Part shown: piece after piece, positions 46,266 through 50,369 of the stretch
How positions within the stretch are numbered: the stretch's first letter is position 1
How the letters are laid out: each line of letters begins with the position of its first letter
From: Shimia litoralis
Lineage (GTDB): Bacteria; Pseudomonadota; Alphaproteobacteria; Rhodobacterales; Rhodobacteraceae
Reading direction: 5' to 3'
DNA: 50,369 nucleotides
Assembly (NCBI RefSeq): GCF_005518135.1
Contig: NZ_SULI01000022.1
Location: 1 to 50,369, forward strand
Translations under genes and position numbers: made by a program
The notes under the pieces: generated by a model
Database searches by the model: none
What the model was told of the DNA's origin: nothing
What the model saw: the letters and a program-made list of their open reading frames with translations, nothing else

Positions 46266-46898
46266 TTATGGCGCCAGAGAACAGCAGCCCGAAATCATAT
46301 TCAGCGATTGGCCGTCTTTTATCAAAATGTCGATTGAAATGCCAAAGGTGCGATCAGACATGCCATCGGAGCAGTTTACCTCATGCAGCACCCCATTTAG
46401 CTGACGCGTGGAGGATGGTGGGGATAATACTGAAAATCCATCACCGGCTTCGAAGCCAAAGTGACCTGTGTGGTTCGCTGACGATGCCCAGTTTTTCAGA
46501 GTATAAACGATGTCATCTTGGTCTGGTCCTGAAAAAATGATGTCTCCTGCGAGATCAAGTGACCAGAAGGGTTCTGTTCCATAGCAGGTTTTGGGCTGCT
46601 GCGGTGAATGCCAAGGATGCTGTACCGCCAAATGCAGATAGCGCATCGAAACCCATCCACTGGACTCGCCTGAATTCACACGCCCCCAATTGCCTGTTTC
46701 GTTCAGTTGAACCACTTCGATATTGCGCTGGCTTGGGGCAAGGGTGCCGACAATGCTGGCGCTTGCAGAAGGGGTGGCGCGGATGTTCAAGACATCGTCA
46801 TGCGCGACGTCCTGAACTTCGAAAAGTGCCGGAAAGCTTTGGGCGTGGGCAAGCGCAGGACCCAAACAGATCAGCAAAACCCAAAAAAGCTTGATCAT
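46266..46898 (-). CDS. Secreted SH3-domain protein
   Basis: 210 residues with a signal peptide (MIKLFWVLLICLGPALAHAQ). Bacterial SH3 domain at about residues 25-90: VLNIRATPSASASIVGTL, NWGRVNSGESSGWVSMRYL. A second domain follows (CYGTEPFWSLDLAGD, then GMSDRTFGISIDILIKDGQ and SGCCSL), of the kind found in small periplasmic proteins of unknown role. Overlaps the KpsM-like permease by four bases, so it is co-transcribed with it. Specific function unknown; a peptidoglycan or surface role is a guess. Confidence 0.8.
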   Translation of the reverse strand: MIKLFWVLLICLGPALAHAQSFPALFEVQDVAHDDVLNIRATPSASASIVGTLAPSQRNIEVVQLNETGNWGRVNSGESSGWVSMRYLHLAVQHPWHSPQQPKTCYGTEPFWSLDLAGDIIFSGPDQDDIVYTLKNWASSANHTGHFGFEAGDGFSVLSPPSSTRQLNGVLHEVNCSDGMSDRTFGISIDILIKDGQSLNMISGCCSLAP

Positions 46899-47716
46899 CG
46901 GCGCGCAATCCAGCTGGCTGATGCACGGCGGCGCGTGTAAAACTCACCCATCAGCCCCAACATGAGAATGGCCAGCGACAGATACAGTGGATAGCTCGTG
47001 TTGCTGTTGTGCGGATTATAGTTGATGAACACAAAACCCCGTGCTTGGTCAATAATGTGAAACAGCGGGTTCCAGTCAAACATCGCGACCATAAAGCCGG
47101 GCAGAGTGTTGGCGACGAACATTTTGCCTGATGCAATCATGTTCGCTCGCCGCCAAATCAAACTCAGAGCTTCGGTGAAGCCTGGAAACCAAGGGCGAAT
47201 GGCAAGCAATATCATTCCCACCGAGACGCCCGAGAACCACGCCAACAGCAGCATACCAAGTGCGCCTATCGGTTTGTCAATTTCGATCGGGTTCCACGCA
47301 GCATGATAGACGAACAAGATAATGCTGAGTGTCAGGACCTGAATATATAGTGAGCTGATCGCAGAAGAGACAATCGAGATGATGGTATTCATTGGGGCAT
47401 GCTTCATCATCGGAGACGACGGACCCTCGGATTTGTACACAGCGTCGACAGCTTTGACATGTGTCATGAACATGAAAATGCCCGACATAATGTATAACAG
47501 GAAATCGCCGCGCAGGGCGGCGGACCGCATTCCAAGGACAATGAACATTACAAAAAACGCGGCCACAAACAGCACCGCCTGAAACAAGTTCACCAAGATC
47601 GAAAAGAGCGCATTGCCGTGCATCTTGCGGATGTTTCGAACAGCCGAATGATAGATCAAAACAGAAATGCTTATGGCACTGCTGAAATTCGACTCTGGGG
47701 CGACTTTTTGAAACAT
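46895..47716 (-). CDS. kpsM: ABC-2 type polysaccharide export permease (KpsM-like)
   Basis: 273 residues from ATG 47716 (MFQKVAPESNFSSAISISVL), six or so hydrophobic segments. The region RNIRKMHGNALFSILVNLFQ and later LLAWFSGVSVGMILLAIRPW, FDWNPLFHIIDQARGFVFIN are typical of capsule export permeases. Exports a finished polysaccharide together with an ATPase (KpsT) that is not in the window. Nearby kdsB-like and glycosyltransferase genes on the other strand fit a group 2-like capsule. Divergent from cysQ over 117 bases. Confidence 0.88.
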   Translation of the reverse strand: MFQKVAPESNFSSAISISVLIYHSAVRNIRKMHGNALFSILVNLFQAVLFVAAFFVMFIVLGMRSAALRGDFLLYIMSGIFMFMTHVKAVDAVYKSEGPSSPMMKHAPMNTIISIVSSAISSLYIQVLTLSIILFVYHAAWNPIEIDKPIGALGMLLLAWFSGVSVGMILLAIRPWFPGFTEALSLIWRRANMIASGKMFVANTLPGFMVAMFDWNPLFHIIDQARGFVFINYNPHNSNTSYPLYLSLAILMLGLMGEFYTRRRASASWIARR

Positions 47717-47833
47717 ATTCACCTGCCTGCACTTTGATTCGGGTATGACACGCAAGTCTTGCCGAACCGTTATGCGCAAAGCATAAGGGGCATAGCTAGG
47801 TATTTCAACAAATGCGCAATCAGGAGCACACCA

Positions 47834-48631
47834 TTGAATTATGAAGTCCTTATCCCCGTTATTCGCCGCCTTGCAATTGAAGCAGGTGATAAAATCATGG
47901 AGATTTACAACGGCGACGATTTTGAGGTGAAGGTCAAATCCGATGATAGCCCTGTCACCGCTGCAGACGAAGCTGCTGATGCGATCATTTCGGCTGGATT
48001 ACGTGCAGAGTTTCCAGATGTGATGCTGGTCACCGAGGAGCAATCAGAGAGCCACATTGCGAACGGGGATACGTTTCTGATCGTGGATCCGCTGGATGGA
48101 ACAAAGGAGTTCATTCACCGTCGTGGCGATTTTACAGTAAATATTGCCTATGTGGAAAAGGGTGTTCCGCAACGTGGTGTCGTATATGCGCCTGCGCGCG
48201 ATCGCATGTTCTTTACCCAATCTGATGGACAGTCAGTAGAGGAAATTGGCGATTTTGACATCACCAAGGTTGGGGAAACCAAGGCAATTCATGTGGCGCA
48301 AGCCGACAATGACGCGCTTATGATCGTTGCATCTAAATCGCACCGTGATCAGGCCACAGATGACTATATCAACAAATATGCCGTCAAAGACTCCAAAAGT
48401 GCCGGATCATCTCTCAAGTTCTGTTTGGTCGCGACAGGCGAAGCCGATATTTACCCGCGTGTTGGGCGGACGATGGAGTGGGATACCGCAGCGGGACATG
48501 CCGTTTTGCTGGGTGCGGGCGGGCAAGTTGTACGCTTTGACGATCATACGCCATTGACCTACGGTAAAGAAGATTTCGCCAACCCGTTCTTCATTGCTTT
48601 TGCACCAACTGTTGAGTTGAAGGAGGCCTGA
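47834..48631 (+). CDS. cysQ: CysQ: 3'(2'),5'-bisphosphate nucleotidase
   Basis: 265 residues from TTG 47834, chosen for its CAGGAG Shine-Dalgarno; a longer frame upstream has no good start. Inositol-monophosphatase superfamily motifs: SDDSPVTAADEAADA, TEEQS, VDPLDGTKEFIHRRGDFTVN and MEWDTAAGHAVLLGAGG with the metal ligands. Hydrolyses PAP to AMP, relieving inhibition of sulfotransferases; the sulfotransferase at 33652 would produce PAP. CysQ next to Kdo/capsule genes occurs elsewhere. Start of kdsB overlaps its stop. Confidence 0.94.
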   Translation: MNYEVLIPVIRRLAIEAGDKIMEIYNGDDFEVKVKSDDSPVTAADEAADAIISAGLRAEFPDVMLVTEEQSESHIANGDTFLIVDPLDGTKEFIHRRGDFTVNIAYVEKGVPQRGVVYAPARDRMFFTQSDGQSVEEIGDFDITKVGETKAIHVAQADNDALMIVASKSHRDQATDDYINKYAVKDSKSAGSSLKFCLVATGEADIYPRVGRTMEWDTAAGHAVLLGAGGQVVRFDDHTPLTYGKEDFANPFFIAFAPTVELKEA

Positions 48632-49431
48632 TGTCTGTTCTGATAGCCATCCCAGCGCGGTATGCGTCGACGCGATACCCTGGAAAACCGCTTGTGGCGC
48701 TCAAGGGCGCGACTGGAGAAAGCAAGAGTCTGATCCAGAGATCTTGGGAAGCCGCGTGCGAAGTGAAAGGCGTTGATCGGGTTGTGGTGGCCACAGATGA
48801 TGACCGCATCCGTACCGCAGCAGAAGCGTTTGGCGCCGAAGTGGTGATGACGTCGGAGAACTGCGCAAACGGAACCGAACGATGTGCCGAAGCCTTTGAT
48901 AATTTGGGTGGTGGTTTTGATGTGGTTGTCAATTTGCAAGGCGACGCCCCGCTGACACCTGCGTGGTTTGTCGAAAACTTGGTCGAGGGTCTGGAAAACG
49001 ACCCCATGGCTGATGTGGCAACGCCAGTCTTGCGCTGTGATGGCCGTGCGTTGAACGGATTTCTCGAAGATCGCAAAGCGGGGCGTGTTGGCGGGACGAC
49101 GGCCGTATTTACGCAGGACAAGCATGCGCTGTACTTCAGCAAGGAAGTCATCCCTTACACGTCAGAGGTCTATGATGATGTCGCGCCGACACCGGTCTTT
49201 CATCATGTAGGCGTCTATGCGTACCGCCCGTCCGCGCTCGGAGCATATCCGCGTTGGGCGGCAGGCCCACTAGAAGGTCTTGAGGGTCTCGAGCAGCTAA
49301 GATTTATGGAGCACGGGCGTCAGGTTCTATGTGTCGAAGTTGATGCGCGCGGCAAACAGTTTTGGGAACTGAACAACCCCGAAGACGTACCGCGGCTCGA
49401 GGCAATGATGGCGGAAATGGGCACGCCATGA
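48631..49431 (+). CDS. kdsB: KdsB-type CMP-Kdo synthetase
   Basis: 266 residues. MSVLIAIPARYASTRYPGKP is the cytidylyltransferase signature; VVVATDDDRIRTAAEAFGAE, MTSENCANGTERCAEAF and VVNLQGDAPLTPAWFVENL follow the KdsB pattern (usually TS-x-x-H-x-S-GT-x-R and QGDEP). The replacement of the usual His and of QGDEP by QGDAP suggests a divergent, capsule-associated form, perhaps for another ulosonic acid. Activates the acid with CMP for transfer. Overlaps cysQ by one base and the next glycosyltransferase by four. Confidence 0.85.
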   Translation: MSVLIAIPARYASTRYPGKPLVALKGATGESKSLIQRSWEAACEVKGVDRVVVATDDDRIRTAAEAFGAEVVMTSENCANGTERCAEAFDNLGGGFDVVVNLQGDAPLTPAWFVENLVEGLENDPMADVATPVLRCDGRALNGFLEDRKAGRVGGTTAVFTQDKHALYFSKEVIPYTSEVYDDVAPTPVFHHVGVYAYRPSALGAYPRWAAGPLEGLEGLEQLRFMEHGRQVLCVEVDARGKQFWELNNPEDVPRLEAMMAEMGTP

Positions 49432-50369
49432 CGCAGATACCTGTCACTGTAATCATCGTAAGTCGGGCTCGACCTGATGCGTTGGTTCGGTGTCTGACAG
49501 GTATCGCACAACAGTACTATTCCCTGTGCGAGGTCGTGGTGGTTGCAGATCCGGCTGGGGTTGCGGCAGTCGAAGACAGCAAGTTCGCTGGCGTGGTCAA
49601 ACTTGTCCGCTATGATCACGCGAACATCTCGGAGGCGCGCAATCTCGGCATTTCCCATGCGGCGGGCGATGTCTTGGCGTTCATTGATGATGATGCAGTC
49701 CCGGAACCCACTTGGTTGATGCATCTGATAGCGCCGTTTTCGGAAAGTGAAGTATCTGCATCTGGCGGATATGTACTTGGACGCAATGGCATTTCGTTTC
49801 AATGGACGGCCCAGACTGTCGATGCAGGGGGGCGCACCTCCCCTCTCGGCGTCGACCAAGAGAATCCGACCGTGCTGACCGGGTTTGGGGGACGTGCCAT
49901 CAAAACCGAAGGCACAAATATGGCTTTTCGTCGGGATATATTGGCAAATATGGGCGGATTTGATCCGTCGTTTCGGTATTTTCTGGATGAAACTGACCTG
50001 AATTTGCGGTTGGCATCGCAGGGGCTTGCCACGGCCATTGTACCGTTGGCGCAGGTTCATCACGGGTTTTTCGAAAATGCGACACGCAAAACAAACCGCG
50101 CGCCCCGCGATCTTTTCGAGGTTGGCGCAAGTCTCGCAGTATTTCTAAACAAGCACTGCCCATCAGATCAAAAAGAGGCGGTTTGGTCCGAGTTTCAGGC
50201 GGAGCAGAGGCGTCGCGTCCTCAGGTATATGGTAGATGGTGGTCTTGAGCCTCGAGATGTTCGGCGATTGCTCGCAAGTCTTGTCGACGGCTATCGGGCT
50301 GGATTGGAACGCGCTTTCGGGTCATTGCCTGTGATTGAGACGTCCAAAAGCCCGTTTGCAGCGTTCCCT
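49428..50369 (+). CDS. Glycosyltransferase family 2, runs off the window
   Basis: At least 314 residues, starting ATG 49428 with the overlap ATGA. GT-A signature: VTVIIVSRARPDALVRCLTG, ANISEARNLGISHAAGDVLA and FIDDDAVPEPTWL (DXD-type metal site DDD), then GTNMAFRRDILANMGGFDPS and FLDETDLNLRLASQG, the acceptor-binding ED-like motif. The 3' end is outside the window. It belongs to the kdsB operon and probably builds the capsule or its linker. Specificity unknown. Confidence 0.9.
   Translation, partial: MTQIPVTVIIVSRARPDALVRCLTGIAQQYYSLCEVVVVADPAGVAAVEDSKFAGVVKLVRYDHANISEARNLGISHAAGDVLAFIDDDAVPEPTWLMHLIAPFSESEVSASGGYVLGRNGISFQWTAQTVDAGGRTSPLGVDQENPTVLTGFGGRAIKTEGTNMAFRRDILANMGGFDPSFRYFLDETDLNLRLASQGLATAIVPLAQVHHGFFENATRKTNRAPRDLFEVGASLAVFLNKHCPSDQKEAVWSEFQAEQRRRVLRYMVDGGLEPRDVRRLLASLVDGYRAGLERAFGSLPVIETSKSPFAAFP

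Overview
The window looks like a chromosome (or chromid) segment of a marine alphaproteobacterium, most likely a Rhodobacterales/Roseobacter-group organism. This rests on protein style, a relic of the gene-transfer-agent head-spike family, EPS-type MarR regulators and a betI/choXWV choline locus. Many insertion sequences and broken genes suggest a plastic genome. No rRNA, tRNA or CRISPR array was seen.

Region 1 (1-6.8 kb, minus strand) is a decayed polysaccharide locus. In transcription order it has an ops/JUMPstart-like leader, a MarR-type EPS regulator, a UDP-glucuronate 4-epimerase, a TviB-type UDP-GlcNAc dehydrogenase, WbpB-, WbpD- and WbpE-like enzymes for UDP-GlcNAc(3NAc)A, a truncated flippase fused to the last 24 codons of a glycosyltransferase, and an initiating sugar transferase cut by the window edge. 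WbpB has a nonsense codon, WbpD a frameshift, and WbpE has lost its cofactor-binding motif.

Region 2 (7-16 kb) is accessory DNA: an AT-richer flippase, two ParB/RepB-like genes and a large serine recombinase (all three broken), an RfaH-like NusG paralogue, an IS3-family element interrupted by an IS110-family element, and a second diverged copy of the ParB C-terminus in inverted orientation.

Region 3 (15.9-40.5 kb, plus strand) is a complete-looking Wzx/Wzy-type locus. It starts with the same leader, MarR regulator and epimerase and ends with the same PglA-like glycosyltransferase, spacer and PglC-like sugar transferase as region 1. Between lie ugd, two membrane acyltransferases with SGNH domains, wzy, wzx, several glycosyltransferases, the UDP-L-FucNAc genes capE/capF/capG and a sulfotransferase. 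The expected product is an acylated, possibly sulfated polymer containing uronic acids and L-FucNAc. Its TviB-like dehydrogenase and initiating transferase each carry a one-base frameshift. The two loci are therefore divergent, with shared ends and different interiors, and a candidate antiterminator gene lies between them.

Region 4 (40.5-42.3 kb) is an IS graveyard: a truncated second IS3 copy, IS66 remnants and remnants of a second IS3-type element. Region 5 (42.6-50.4 kb) is more AT-rich and looks ancestral: betI, choXWV, an SH3-domain secreted protein, a KpsM-type ABC permease, CysQ, a KdsB-type cytidylyltransferase and a glycosyltransferase running off the end.
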